64,000 bases of DNA from NCBI GenBank assembly GCA_964454335.1, contig CAYVVT010000002.1, forward strand, positions 248,001 to 312,000, given 5' to 3'. Below are positions 1 through 10,000 of the stretch, one piece after another. The stretch comes from CAYVVT01 sp964454335. Its GTDB lineage: Bacteria > Fidelibacterota > UBA8477 > JABMPR01. The translations under genes and the position numbers were made by a program. A model generated the notes under the pieces. That model saw only the letters and a list, made by a program, of their open reading frames with translations, was not told where the DNA came from and searched no databases. Positions within the stretch are counted from its first letter, which is position 1. Each line of letters starts with the position of its first letter.

Positions 1-57
1 CCAGTCCCTTTAGATCAAATACCCAGGGATTCACCAATCCAAGAAAGAGAGAACTCT

Positions 58-1221
58 ATGAGGTCACCAATAGGAATGGCTTTAATGCTCTTGCCTCTGG
101 TTTCAGGCTTATCAGGCGAGATATTCATCAGTGAATATTCTGACGCCGACGGTACCGGGAACTATATCTATGAATTCGTCGAGATCTACAACAACACCAC
201 GCAACAGGTGGATATCAGCGGGTATGTATTTCGACAATTGAATTCCACGAAAACCTACACCGTTCCCGCCTCTACCAATATCCCTGCAAAGGGTTATTAT
301 GTTCTAGGCAGAAATGCAGACCAGGCTGCTTTTGAGACCTTCTGGAATGTCGATCTTGGCGAATCTGTCTTCTATCAGAATTCAACCAATAGCGGTCTCG
401 CCATCAACGGAGCAGAAGTCTATCTGCTCGAGAACAGTTCAGGGAGCAATGTCGATCCCACTGTAGATGACCAATATACGGCCCTGGCCGTCACCAGTGG
501 CAATCGAGTTCATCGACTCAACGTGGGTAACTCAGCAACTGACTGGGCTCTTGATGACAATGTCAATGCCAGTCCGGGAAGACTTGATACTGATCAGACC
601 CTGGCCGTGGAGCTGGGTAGCTGGGAGGTGGAGGAGATCAATGCTGCAGCTGTACTGAGTTGGACGACCCACTCGGAATATGAGAATCTGGGATTCATCC
701 TGGAACGTTGGAATTCGGACGCGCTCGATACCATCGAGATCGCTTCATTCACGCAGTATAATGCCCTGCAGGGCCACAACTCCCGGTCGATAGAAACAGC
801 TTATACCTTTACCGACCGGGATGTCCACCCAGGCGCCACCTACTGGTACCGGCTTAGCGATGTTGATTATTCAGGAAAACGCACGTATTACGCTCCACTG
901 GAGATCACGATGTCAACCCGTTTGAAAGCTGCTGCGCAGCGGCAGATCGTCGCAGGGATCTATCCCAATCCTTTCAATCCAGGTGCCAGCATCCACATCG
1001 ACATGCAGAGTGGGGATCAGGACGCTGGACGAATCGAGATCCGGGACCTGTGTGGAAGGCAGGTCAGTCTTCTCTGGGAAGGCCATGGGGCCGGCTTCCC
1101 GCAGCAGTTGATCTGGGATGGCACGGATCGAAATGGACTGGCTCTCCCATCTGGACCATATGTCCTCCTCGTTCATCAATTGAACACAAGTGAATCAATA
1201 CCGATCATGCTCCTGCGCTGA
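58..1221 (+). CDS. Secreted lamin-tail-domain protein with C-terminal sorting-type domain
   Basis: A 387-residue exported protein. Residues 1-20 form a signal peptide. Residues about 20-150 look like a lamin-tail domain (ISEY, then FVEIYNNT, then the DISGY core), a beta-sandwich common in secreted proteins of this group. A middle beta-rich segment (about 185-285) resembles the Ig-like region that precedes the sorting domain in related proteins. The C-terminus (from about residue 300) carries YPNPFNP, a GRQV-type turn, a WDGTDRNG loop and a final PIMLLR, as in FlgD-Ig-like/Por-type C-terminal modules. Such modules normally direct type IX-like export and surface attachment; no secretion genes are in the window, so the route is inferred. 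The ATG follows a purine-rich stretch. The function of the mature protein is unknown; it could be a surface adhesin or structural protein. Confidence 0.75.
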   Translation: MRSPIGMALMLLPLVSGLSGEIFISEYSDADGTGNYIYEFVEIYNNTTQQVDISGYVFRQLNSTKTYTVPASTNIPAKGYYVLGRNADQAAFETFWNVDLGESVFYQNSTNSGLAINGAEVYLLENSSGSNVDPTVDDQYTALAVTSGNRVHRLNVGNSATDWALDDNVNASPGRLDTDQTLAVELGSWEVEEINAAAVLSWTTHSEYENLGFILERWNSDALDTIEIASFTQYNALQGHNSRSIETAYTFTDRDVHPGATYWYRLSDVDYSGKRTYYAPLEITMSTRLKAAAQRQIVAGIYPNPFNPGASIHIDMQSGDQDAGRIEIRDLCGRQVSLLWEGHGAGFPQQLIWDGTDRNGLALPSGPYVLLVHQLNTSESIPIMLLR

Positions 1222-1295
1222 GCCAGGATCATCCGCGGTCCAGCCGTTCGTATTAATGACTTTTTTATCTCTGGACTGCAATTAAGGAATTCAAT

Positions 1296-1324
1296 CTTAC
1301 ATCACTGTGAGTGCCTACTATATT
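1296..1324 (+). promoter_or_regulatory. Possible promoter of the pgs-type operon
   Basis: In the 157-base gap before pgsB, CTTACA (1296-1301) and TATATT (1319-1324) sit 17 bases apart, resembling -35 and -10 boxes. A small inverted repeat, TTCATG / CATGAA (1324-1329 and 1337-1342), lies directly downstream and could be an operator or a 5' hairpin. No other structure is apparent in the gap. Sequence match only; group-specific sigma consensus is not known to me here. Confidence 0.3.
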
Positions 1325-1378
1325 TCATGCTCGGAACATGAATTATTGGCAGAATTGAACTAAATCCCAGAAGGTCCT

Positions 1379-2557
1379 GTGGACGCAGTCATACCAGCTC
1401 TCATCCTGATGATCATCGTCGTACTCGGCGCTCTCTCGACTGAACTTATCGTACACAAACGCGCGCTGAGTAAAATACCCATTCGCATCCACGTGAATGG
1501 GACCCGGGGCAAATCCAGCGTAACACGTCTCATCGCCGCCGGTCTGCGTACCGGGGGAATGTCCGTTCTGGGTAAGACCACCGGATCCTCACCGCGTATC
1601 CTTGATCTCTACGGCAAGGACAGACACATCCACCGTCTGGCCAATGCCAGTATCGGTGAACAGACCAGATTCCTGCGCTACTTCTCCCATTACAGGCCTC
1701 AAGCGGTGGTCCTGGAATGCATGGCGGTGCAACCCCAGTACCAGTGGGTGAGTGAACAGCGAATGCTGCACTCCACACACTCTGTCATAACCAATTCCAG
1801 ACTGGATCACATTGAGGAAATGGGCCCCACCTTGGAAGACATCAGCCAGAGTCTGGGCAATACAATCCCGTTCAAGGGAAAGATCTTCACCGCCGAACAG
1901 GAGAACCTGGACATTCTGGAGGACATCGCCGAGAAGCGCGGTACCAGCATCAAAGCTGTCACCTCCGGGGATGTGGATGCCGATGATATGCACGGTTTCA
2001 ATCATATCGAGCATCCCGAGAACGTGGCCCTGGCACTATCTGTATGCGAAGCACTTGGCATTGAACGCGACTCCGCCCTGGAGGGCATGAAACATGCCCA
2101 GCCCGATCCCGGAGCCCTGCGGGTATGGGAACTTGGATCAGAAGGCAAGGTTTTCACATTCATCAATGCGTTCGCCGCCAACGATCCCCAGTCCACGCGT
2201 CAGATATGGAAGATGATCAAGGAGAATCCGGGACTACCCCATGAGCACATTTGCGCCTTCCTGAACACCCGTTTCGACCGCGTCTCCAGGACCCGTCACC
2301 TTCTGGACCTGATCCTCAAGGAGATCGATCCGGACCGTTTGGTGGTCCGTGGTGAACGATTGGACCGGTTTGAAAGGGATTACTTCAGGAAGCTGGGCAG
2401 CCGTGTCACCACACATTCCGAGCAGGAAGCACCCCAGCGGGTGATCGCCGATCTCCTGGACCAGGCTGACAACACTCTGATCTTCGGCATGGGGAATATC
2501 GTGGGCAGTGGTTTTGTACTGTTGGATGAATTGAAGAAGTACAGGATCAACGCATGA
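1379..2557 (+). CDS. pgsB: PgsB/CapB-type poly-gamma-glutamate synthase
   Basis: A 392-residue Mur-ligase-like amide ligase. The family uses ATP to add glutamate through gamma-linkages, making poly-gamma-glutamate at the membrane. A hydrophobic N-terminal segment (residues 4-22) anchors it, and the phosphate-binding loop NGTRGKSSVT is at 40-49, the hallmark of PgsB/CapB. Length matches the family (about 390-400). It starts with GTG at 1379, preceded by AGAAGG a few bases upstream. Its stop overlaps the pgsC start as ATGA, so the two are translationally coupled. First gene of an operon reaching at least to 7080. The polymer could differ from classical poly-gamma-glutamate; substrate is inferred from family membership. 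Confidence 0.9.
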   Translation: MDAVIPALILMIIVVLGALSTELIVHKRALSKIPIRIHVNGTRGKSSVTRLIAAGLRTGGMSVLGKTTGSSPRILDLYGKDRHIHRLANASIGEQTRFLRYFSHYRPQAVVLECMAVQPQYQWVSEQRMLHSTHSVITNSRLDHIEEMGPTLEDISQSLGNTIPFKGKIFTAEQENLDILEDIAEKRGTSIKAVTSGDVDADDMHGFNHIEHPENVALALSVCEALGIERDSALEGMKHAQPDPGALRVWELGSEGKVFTFINAFAANDPQSTRQIWKMIKENPGLPHEHICAFLNTRFDRVSRTRHLLDLILKEIDPDRLVVRGERLDRFERDYFRKLGSRVTTHSEQEAPQRVIADLLDQADNTLIFGMGNIVGSGFVLLDELKKYRINA

Positions 2558-3003
2558 TAGAAATTGCCATTGGTTTAGGCATCATTCTCAGTCTCTGGCT
2601 CACCGAATGGCTGGGGGTCACTGCCGGGGGGATCATCGTTCCCGGTTACATCGCCATGCATCTGCACGAGCCCCTGCGGGTGGTTGCCACCTTCACCATC
2701 AGCATCTGCGTTTTCCTTATCGTCCGCGGTCTGTCCGAATTCATGCTGATCTACGGCAAGCGTCGACTGGTACTTTCCCTGCTGCTGGGATTCCTGTTCG
2801 GCTATATCTCCAGGAATTACCTGGCCATCGATTTTGATGTCCTGGGATGGGAGTTCTATACCATCGGATACATCATTCCCGGCCTCATCGCCAGCTGGAT
2901 GGACCGTCAGGGAGTCCTGAGGACCATCAGCGTTGTACTGATCACCGCCACCATCGTACAGCTCGCAGTCATGCTGATCAGTGGGGGATCCATCCATGTT
3001 TAG
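2554..3003 (+). CDS. pgsC: PgsC/CapC-type poly-gamma-glutamate biosynthesis membrane protein
   Basis: A 149-residue integral membrane protein with about four or five hydrophobic segments, matching the short PgsC/CapC family in length. It contains the family-like EWLGVTAGGIIVPGY region (about residues 18-33) and a second glycine/proline-rich PGLIASW segment (about 110-117). PgsC forms the membrane core of the synthase with PgsB and probably helps move the growing chain. Start ATG overlaps the pgsB stop by four bases. Its 3' end overlaps the start of the next gene. No classical pgsA/capA follows; a PgsW-type gene takes that place. Confidence 0.9.
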   Translation: MIEIAIGLGIILSLWLTEWLGVTAGGIIVPGYIAMHLHEPLRVVATFTISICVFLIVRGLSEFMLIYGKRRLVLSLLLGFLFGYISRNYLAIDFDVLGWEFYTIGYIIPGLIASWMDRQGVLRTISVVLITATIVQLAVMLISGGSIHV

Positions 3004-4114
3004 ACCGGCTATCCAGCGTACAGAGGTCCTGGTGGGGATGGCCATACTCTCCCTGGTGGTTTTCTATATCACCAGCTCCATACATGTCGAAAAACGTGAA
3101 CCAGCCTACGAAATGAAGATCCAGGCCGCCCAGCGGATGGCCAGATCCATGCAGATCCTGAAGGATGTACGCATGGAGGCAGCAGTATTCATCGACGATG
3201 TGAACGATCCCAACGAAACTGCGCTAGTGGGAAGTCAATTCACGCACATCACCACGGATGAGGGTGATCTGGATGCCAAGATCTCCATCCTGGATCCAAA
3301 TGTGGCGGCCATGGTGGTGGACTATCTCGATCGGGCTGGACTGCAGTCCGGCGATACCGTGGCCATCACCGTGACGGGGTCCATGCCTGGCGGCAACCTG
3401 GCGGTCTATTGCGCTGTAGAGGAGTTGGGACTATACCCGGTGATCGTTTCTTCAGTGGGAGCCTCACAATGGGGTGCCAATGTGGATGATTTCACCTGGT
3501 TGGATATGGAGCGGATCCTGGTGGATTCAGGTTTGATCTCCTTTCACAGTCAGGCAGCCAGCCTGGGCGGGGGTAGTGACATCGGTCGGCGTCTGAGTCC
3601 CAGGGGCCGTGATCTCATCCGGGAGGCCATCCAGCGGAATGAGGTTCCATTTCTCTCCAGTAGCGATCTGGAGAATGCCATCGAGAATCGCATCGAGCTC
3701 TTTACAGCTGACATGGAACTGAATCGTTATAAAGCCTTCATCAATGTTGGCGGAGGAGCAGCCGTTCTAGGGGATGCGCTGACCGCCCGACTGATCCAGC
3801 CGGGCCTCTCAACGCGTGTTGACCTACCCACGTTACGTAGCGATGGTGTATTATCCCATTTCGGCCGGGAGGGCGTACCGGTGATCCATATTCTCAATAT
3901 CCGCGAGATGTTCGATGATTTCGAATATCCTTACGCATCCACGCCAACCCCTGAACTGGGTACTGGATCCTTCTACGCAAGTGAAAGGTACAGTCCAGCG
4001 GCAACGGCGATAGCGCTAGCGTTATTGCTGGGTATGCTTATTACGGTAGGACTTAACAGCAAACGGAAGATCAGGGATTACCTGGAAGAACATGAGCCGG
4101 AAAGTTATGCTTAA
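2996..4114 (+). CDS. PgsW-type poly-gamma-glutamate system protein
   Basis: A 372-residue protein of the family annotated 'poly-gamma-glutamate system protein' (often PgsW), found next to pgsB and pgsC where pgsA is missing. A membrane segment lies near the N-terminus (about residues 9-26) and another near the C-terminus (from about 340). The middle is a soluble domain with a GDTVAITVTGSMPGGN segment, a GGSDIG turn and an INVGGGAAVLG motif. I prefer ATG 2996 over the in-frame GTG 2981, because GGGGGAT lies eight bases before it. It overlaps pgsC by eight bases. Biochemical role is unproven; a periplasm-facing helper in polymer assembly or export is the usual inference. Confidence 0.8.
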   Translation: MFRPAIQRTEVLVGMAILSLVVFYITSSIHVEKREPAYEMKIQAAQRMARSMQILKDVRMEAAVFIDDVNDPNETALVGSQFTHITTDEGDLDAKISILDPNVAAMVVDYLDRAGLQSGDTVAITVTGSMPGGNLAVYCAVEELGLYPVIVSSVGASQWGANVDDFTWLDMERILVDSGLISFHSQAASLGGGSDIGRRLSPRGRDLIREAIQRNEVPFLSSSDLENAIENRIELFTADMELNRYKAFINVGGGAAVLGDALTARLIQPGLSTRVDLPTLRSDGVLSHFGREGVPVIHILNIREMFDDFEYPYASTPTPELGTGSFYASERYSPAATAIALALLLGMLITVGLNSKRKIRDYLEEHEPESYA

Positions 4115-4961
4115 AAGAACAGTCATTCTCGCAGCCCTTGTTTCACTTGTGTCAGCGGACCTGCTGAAGCCAGCCAACGGAAGCAAGCAGAAAGAGATCC
4201 TCACCATATCCGAGAACCGGAGGGTCTACTATGACCTGGAGTCGGACCCGCTGACCTACCTGATCAACGGACCTGTCAGGTTGAAGATCTATTCACGTTC
4301 GGTGTACGCTCGCAAGACCAGCGAGTCCCAGCGCTATAACTTCACAGTGCGTATTGATGAGGGCAATCCCATCAACATCCAGCACACACAGAGAATTACC
4401 ACCAGCGTGAAATCCAGCATGCATCCCAATCACTATTATTCACGTTCGGCCATCGACTATCTCAACATCCCGGCCGGGCCACATGAAGTGCATTTCTACC
4501 GGGACAAGAAGAGTAAACCAACCCTTATCAGAGTGCTGGAGATAGACCTGAAACCAGAAGGATCCAAAAAACGGCTGGAACCACTCGAGAAGGCAACCCC
4601 GGTGTCGGTTCAGGCAAACGGCAAGTCTCTAAGGTACTTTGAATTGAGCAATGACAATCCGCTGTACGTCCAAGTAGATGGACCTACCAATTTTGAAGTA
4701 ATCACGCGCCTCGCCTTCCAGACCTGGATGGGGCGTGAGCAGGATTACCGGCTGCAGGTCTGGGATAATGGCAAGTTGGCCGGAACCTTCTATTTCAGTG
4801 GTGAACGATCTGAGGTTTCGACGGTGGCCGGTCGCGATGATCTGGTGCCAGGCAAATGGCGCAGCTGCTATATCCCCATCACCAAGGGACAACATAAATT
4901 GAAAATCAAACTACTGGACAACGACCGTAGCGTATACGTTCGCATGAATCGTATTGACTGA
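4092..4961 (+). CDS. Secreted protein with duplicated beta-sandwich domain, in pgs operon
   Basis: A 289-residue protein I do not recognise by name. It has a signal peptide (about residues 1-23) followed by two similar halves. The first (about 40-155) begins YYDLESDPLTYLINGP and ends HEVHFYRD...LIRVLEI. The second (about 178-288) begins YFELSNDNPLYVQVDGP and ends QHKLKIKLLDND...VRMNRI. Both halves have a GP turn near the start and a G-x-H motif near the end, so this looks like an internal domain duplication, probably a beta-sandwich. The gene overlaps the 3' end of the PgsW-type gene by 23 bases. The alternative start is ATG 4107. Position suggests a periplasmic or surface role in handling the polymer. 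Confidence 0.7.
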   Translation: MSRKVMLKRTVILAALVSLVSADLLKPANGSKQKEILTISENRRVYYDLESDPLTYLINGPVRLKIYSRSVYARKTSESQRYNFTVRIDEGNPINIQHTQRITTSVKSSMHPNHYYSRSAIDYLNIPAGPHEVHFYRDKKSKPTLIRVLEIDLKPEGSKKRLEPLEKATPVSVQANGKSLRYFELSNDNPLYVQVDGPTNFEVITRLAFQTWMGREQDYRLQVWDNGKLAGTFYFSGERSEVSTVAGRDDLVPGKWRSCYIPITKGQHKLKIKLLDNDRSVYVRMNRID

Positions 4962-4963
4962 CC

Positions 4964-6001
4964 TTGAGATCACTCACCCTTTTACTCGTCCTTTCGCTGA
5001 GCGTCACCGCTCAGTCCCTCCTGCACAGGCTTGCTGCACCCGTACATTTGGAGACGGGTCTGCAACCAGCCTGGCAGAGCAATCCCCTGAATCTTTCAGA
5101 ACCTGAGATCGAAAAAGCCGCAGCGGGAACGGGATATCTCGGTGATGTTGATGCTGTCCAGAGCCGGGTGCTAAGCCTCTACACAGTGGTCTCCTATGAT
5201 CCTCGTATCTTCAATGGCCGCAGGACCGCCTTCGAGCTCAGGGGCTTCTACCATTCTCATTTTGACATTCCCCAGCGTAACTATGCCAGTCTGAATGTCT
5301 CCATACGTCAATCCCTGGGCGGCTGGCGCTTCCTGGAAGCGGGATATGGTCTGTTGCCTTCGCTGTATCTGAGGCATTATCGTTTCGACAATCATCCCAG
5401 CATCCTGCCCGGGCGCTACGCCTGCAGATTTGGCACGGAACGCGGTTGGCTCGAATTTCAGCACCGGATCACTCCGGCAACCTCGCTGCAGTACCGCCTG
5501 ACGCGACGGATCGAGCGCTATCAGGCCCCCTTCTCACATTATGACATGCAAATGCTGGAAGCGGCTGTGGGTCTCAGATCGAAACCGCTTCGAGCTGTCA
5601 CCGCCAGATTCGAGGTCCAGTACGGGCAGGCCAGCAATGACAACCATCTTGACGACCTGGATCGCAGCTACAGTTATCTGAATATCAGACCCGCTTTGAA
5701 TTTCCCCATTCCAGGGGACCTGCTCCGATCCATATCCCTCGATGGTCGTTTTGATCAACGCGCCTATCAGAGTGATGAGATCACAGACCCACTGCATGCG
5801 GGCCGTTACCAGTATGAGTACCGTCTGGATCTGCGTTTGTTTCCCCAGAGCAAGGACCGTATGAATTGGTATCCCTTCCTCGGTTATCGGCAGCGTATCG
5901 TGGAATCAGATTCAGATTTCGTGCAGGACCTGAAATCATTCAAACGCTGGTGGTTCGGGATACGGATCGGTCTGAACTCAACAATTGATATCTATTTGTA
6001 A
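4964..6001 (+). CDS. Predicted outer-membrane beta-barrel protein in pgs operon
   Basis: A 345-residue protein with a signal peptide (MRSLTLLLVLSLSVTAQS, residues 1-18) and long stretches of alternating aromatic and polar residues typical of outer-membrane strands, for example LEFQHRITPATSLQYRLTRR and YQYEYRLDLRLF. It ends in strand-like IGLNSTIDIYL, although the final residue is Leu rather than the usual Phe. Start is TTG at 4964, two bases after the upstream stop, with weak ribosome-binding sequence. Its stop TAA (5999-6001) abuts the next reading frame. Being in an operon with pgsBCW, it could be an outer-membrane conduit or anchor for the polymer; that is inference from context only. Confidence 0.65.
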   Translation: MRSLTLLLVLSLSVTAQSLLHRLAAPVHLETGLQPAWQSNPLNLSEPEIEKAAAGTGYLGDVDAVQSRVLSLYTVVSYDPRIFNGRRTAFELRGFYHSHFDIPQRNYASLNVSIRQSLGGWRFLEAGYGLLPSLYLRHYRFDNHPSILPGRYACRFGTERGWLEFQHRITPATSLQYRLTRRIERYQAPFSHYDMQMLEAAVGLRSKPLRAVTARFEVQYGQASNDNHLDDLDRSYSYLNIRPALNFPIPGDLLRSISLDGRFDQRAYQSDEITDPLHAGRYQYEYRLDLRLFPQSKDRMNWYPFLGYRQRIVESDSDFVQDLKSFKRWWFGIRIGLNSTIDIYL

Positions 6002-6024
6002 TGCTACAGGAACTACGGAATACC

Positions 6025-7080
6025 ATGAAATTAAAAGCTATGAAGAAATGTGTCGCTTATGGTCTGGGCTTCTTCACCATCATACTGCTGGCGGGCTGTT
6101 TACGACCTGATCCCATCGAAGCGGATAATCTTGTGGAGTTGGACCTCCTCTACGAGATCAACACAGTGGGATGGGCCAGGGATATAGCCATACATGAGGA
6201 CCTGATGTTCGTGGCCGCCTCCCAAGCCGGCGCACAGATCTGGGATCTGGGTGGTGAAACTCCCGAACTGGTATATCAGGAGGATTTCGGCAGCGACGAT
6301 CTGGAGTTGATCCGCTACGATGCACGCAATCGTCTTCTCCTGGCCTCAGACCGGACCATCGTCCACTATCGGGCAATGGACAGCACGAACATCGGTCTGG
6401 ATTCGGCGTACTATGACAATCCCAGTGCCTTCCTGGATCCCCGGCAGCTCTCTGATGGCAACACCCAGGATTTCACTTTCACCTCCCAGGACAGCCAACT
6501 TGTCATTTATCTGACAGATAGGGACTTTTCGGACGGCCTGAAACGCATATTCCTTACCTTCTCCGAGGAAAGCACCTTTGGTGGTCAGTACTGGTCGCCT
6601 GAAGGTCATAAACTGGTGAACGGTCACATGCGTGGACTGGACATGCAGGATGATCTGGTCGCTGTTACTATCGAAGAGTTGGGTATCGCCCTGTTCCAGG
6701 TCAGCCCGTCCACCATCGACACCCTGGCCTTCGCCGATACGCCCGGGGAAGCCCTGGAAACGATTTTCTCAGGTGATCGTCTGCTGGTAGCCAACAACTG
6801 GGGCGGATTGCAGATCTTTGACTGGGATGGCAGCAGCCTGGAGTCTTTGAGCATACTGGATTTTGATGAGAATGTGGAACATATATCCATCTGGGGTGAC
6901 GCTGTCATCCTGAGCTGTGGCCTGGATGAATGCTACATCGTCGATCTCACCGATCCTGCAGATCCGCAGGTGGACCAGTTTATCGAGAGCGGTTATTGTT
7001 ATCGCAGTACCGTGGACGGCGACAGGGTTTATATGGCAACCCGGGATGGTGTGAAAGTATACAGTATAAGCCTCAATTAG
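6025..7080 (+). CDS. Lipoprotein with LVIVD-type beta-propeller repeats
   Basis: A 351-residue lipoprotein: the signal sequence ends in lipobox LLAGC with Cys25 as lipidation site. The rest is a chain of repeats built like ARDIAIHEDLMFVA...GAQIWDL and EHISIWGDAVILSC...CYIVDLTDPADPQ, which match LVIVD-repeat propellers. The family acts mainly as a binding scaffold and no catalytic motif is apparent. The reading frame is open upstream to 6001, but MKLKAMKK (6025) gives a standard lysine-rich signal start. It is probably the last gene of the pgs-type operon, with the C25 gene only eight bases downstream, so they may share transcription. Confidence 0.7.
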   Translation: MKLKAMKKCVAYGLGFFTIILLAGCLRPDPIEADNLVELDLLYEINTVGWARDIAIHEDLMFVAASQAGAQIWDLGGETPELVYQEDFGSDDLELIRYDARNRLLLASDRTIVHYRAMDSTNIGLDSAYYDNPSAFLDPRQLSDGNTQDFTFTSQDSQLVIYLTDRDFSDGLKRIFLTFSEESTFGGQYWSPEGHKLVNGHMRGLDMQDDLVAVTIEELGIALFQVSPSTIDTLAFADTPGEALETIFSGDRLLVANNWGGLQIFDWDGSSLESLSILDFDENVEHISIWGDAVILSCGLDECYIVDLTDPADPQVDQFIESGYCYRSTVDGDRVYMATRDGVKVYSISLN

Positions 7081-7088
7081 CAGGACCT

Positions 7089-10000
7089 ATGCAAAAAGCC
7101 TTTCTCATAGTTCTTACCCTGGCTTCCCTGCTTTCAGCGGATTCAGAGATGCGTCCGGCTGTTCAGGTATCACCTACGGCGAACGGGACCGTGCTGACAT
7201 TTGATTTCAGTCATATTGAAGTCTTAGAGTGGGCTGAGTTGTTATCGGATCCCGATCTTTATCCCGTCTCCGGGTATGGCATAAGCGGAAATCTTGGCGA
7301 TGCAGCCCTGCCGGTATTTACCCGGATGTTGCCGCTGGATGAGACAGGGACGGGTGACATTGAGATTATTCACGAGGACTACCGGATCCTGGAAGCTGTG
7401 AGCCTCAAAGAGGTAGACCGAGGTCACCTTGAGACTGAGCCCTTGAGTGCCCGAGCGGAATTCAACTGGCAACGCCCAGACAGTTACCTTCGGTTCCAGA
7501 TCGGTGAGGTTCAGCACCTTGCCGAACAGGCCTTGCTGCCGGTGAGCATCCGGCCCATCCTGCTGGATCATGAGACTCGCAGTGTCAGCGCTTTACGGTC
7601 ACTGTCTGTATTTATTCCGGGCCTGCACCTCGATCCTGATTTTCAGGTGGACCAGAATGGACAGATCAGATCCATCGCAACTCCCGATGACATCTTCGGC
7701 GATCTGGGTCATTATCTCATCATCACCAACCCAACCTATGTGAACTTTCTTGACAATCTTGTGACCTGGAAGCAGCGCAAGGGGTATGAGGTTTCCGTCG
7801 TGACCACAGCGGAAACCGGTGTCTCTGCCAGTCAGATCAAGAGCTATGTACAGACTGCGTATGATACGTGGACGTCAAGGCCCGACTATCTGCTGCTCAT
7901 CGGTGACGAGGACCAGGGCATGCCGGCATTCTACATCCAGAATCCCGGTGGCGAGAGTCGGGTGACGGATCATCCCTATTCGCTGCTTGAAGGTGACGAT
8001 GTTTTTCCAGACCTCATGGTAGGGCGTCTGTCCATGGACAGTGTTGCACAATTGCTGGCCATCATCAACAAGATCCTGGTCTATGAAAGTCAGCCGACCC
8101 TGTCGGACCCAGACTGGTTCAAACGGGCATTGATGCTCTGTACCATCACAGCTGCGGCATCTCCCCAGGACATCAGCAACTGGGTGCGCCGGAAACTGTT
8201 GGAGAACGGATACACCCAGGTGGATACTGTGTATTATCCCCTCCAGGGTTCCATCAGTCCCATCTATACCGCTGTCAACAATGGACTGGGCTTTGTCAAT
8301 TATCGGGGACTGGGTGCCTATAATGGCTGGCTGGGACCCTGGTTCGACAATGGCGACCTCTATGGTCTTAATAACGGACAGATGCTGCCCATCGTAACCA
8401 GTATTGTCTGCGGCGGCGGTAATTTTGGTGCGAACGTGGATCCCTGCTTTGGAGAGAGCTGGTTGAGGTTGGGAACCACGGCAGTGCCACGAGGCTCAGT
8501 GGCCTTTTTCGCCCCCAGCGAATTGCATACGCATACACAATTCAACAATGTGATCAACGTGGGGATCTATGCTGCCATCTTTGACAATGACGTAACGGAA
8601 CTTGGCCGGGCCATGTGGGGTGGCAAACAGGAGCTCTGGCTAAACTATCACCAGAACCAGTATCACCCTTTTGAGCAGACGCCGGAATTCTACATGCATG
8701 TTTATAATCTACTGGGTGATCCCGGCATGCAGATCTGGACGGACACGCCGGAAGAGCTCATGGTCACCCATCCTGCGAATCTGAATATGAGCAGCGATCA
8801 TGTCGCTGTCACCGTAACAAATACAGCAGGGGAACCTGTTGGGGACGTTTTTGTATACCTTTATAATGAGGAGAACGCGCTAGGCCGGCACACCGATGCC
8901 AGCGGCAGCGTCAGCCTGCCCTTCAATGCAGGCTGGGAAAGCGCCGTGGCTCTCACGCTTACAGGAACCAACAAGTATCCCTACCTGGCAACCATCCCTG
9001 TTTCAAGTGAAGAGGATCCAGTGCATCTGGACGAGTGGGACCTTGCAGGGGAGGGATTCCTGTCTGCAGGTGGATCCCATGGATTTGACATAACCTTAAC
9101 CAATGGGGACCAGGATCTTGCGGATGTGCTGCTGACCATCTCGGTGAGCGGTAGTGAGAGTGTAAGTGTCAATGAGCCCGTCCACTCTCTCGGTGATCTT
9201 GGTAGCGGGGAAACCATTGAGCTCAATGGCGCCGGGGAGATCAGCGTGGATAGCTCCACACCGCATGCAGACGTGGTGAGATTCGATCTAACACTTGAAT
9301 CAGGGGCGGTATCATGGAATTGGCAGCAGACCCTGCCTGTCCAGGCACCTCAACTGGTCATCCAGGAGATCCAGGTCATAGAAGGTGAACTGGCTGCTGG
9401 AGATTCAGCTCGCGTGGGTCTGGTGCTGCAGAATATCGGCGGCCAGGAAACCAGCGAACTCAGTCTCAGTATGCTCGAGCATCCCTTCGTGGAATGCGAA
9501 GCAGGCAGTTTGTATTGCCCACCGATACTCATTGACAACGTTGTCGGAACAGAGAACATCAGGTGGTTCCACTTCTCGGATCAGCTTTTCCCCGGCGAGA
9601 GTGTCGAACTCCATTTCCTCTGTCAGCATGAAGGTCGGCAGGATACCCTGTCTATCGCCGTAGCCATTGGGGAGCTTTCCCGTTTTGCCCCATCACTTCC
9701 AGATGACTATGGATACCGGGTTTTCGACGATCAGGATGTCTGCTATTCAGAATTCTCCATCTATGACTGGATCGAGATCGATCCTGATGCCGGAGGAAAC
9801 GGATCGGTGCTTCCGCTGAATGATACCTATGAAGAAGCCGATGCAACCACCTTCCTTGAGCTGCCGTTTCCTGTGCAGTATTATGGCGAAAGCTATGCGG
9901 GCATCACCGTCTGTTCAAACGGCTGGATAGCCATGGGTTCTTCTCCTGAACGCAGTTTTCACAACCGCCGGATACCCTCGCCACTTGGACCAGCGGCCAT

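Noticed and set aside
1222..1378. tRNA or small RNA in the gap before pgsB
   Set aside because: No cloverleaf or T-run terminator could be drawn; only promoter-like boxes and a small inverted repeat.
6930..7088. N-terminal extension of the first C25 gene
   Set aside because: It overlaps the lipoprotein gene in another frame and has no signal peptide; ATG 7089 has a ribosome-binding sequence and a clean signal peptide.
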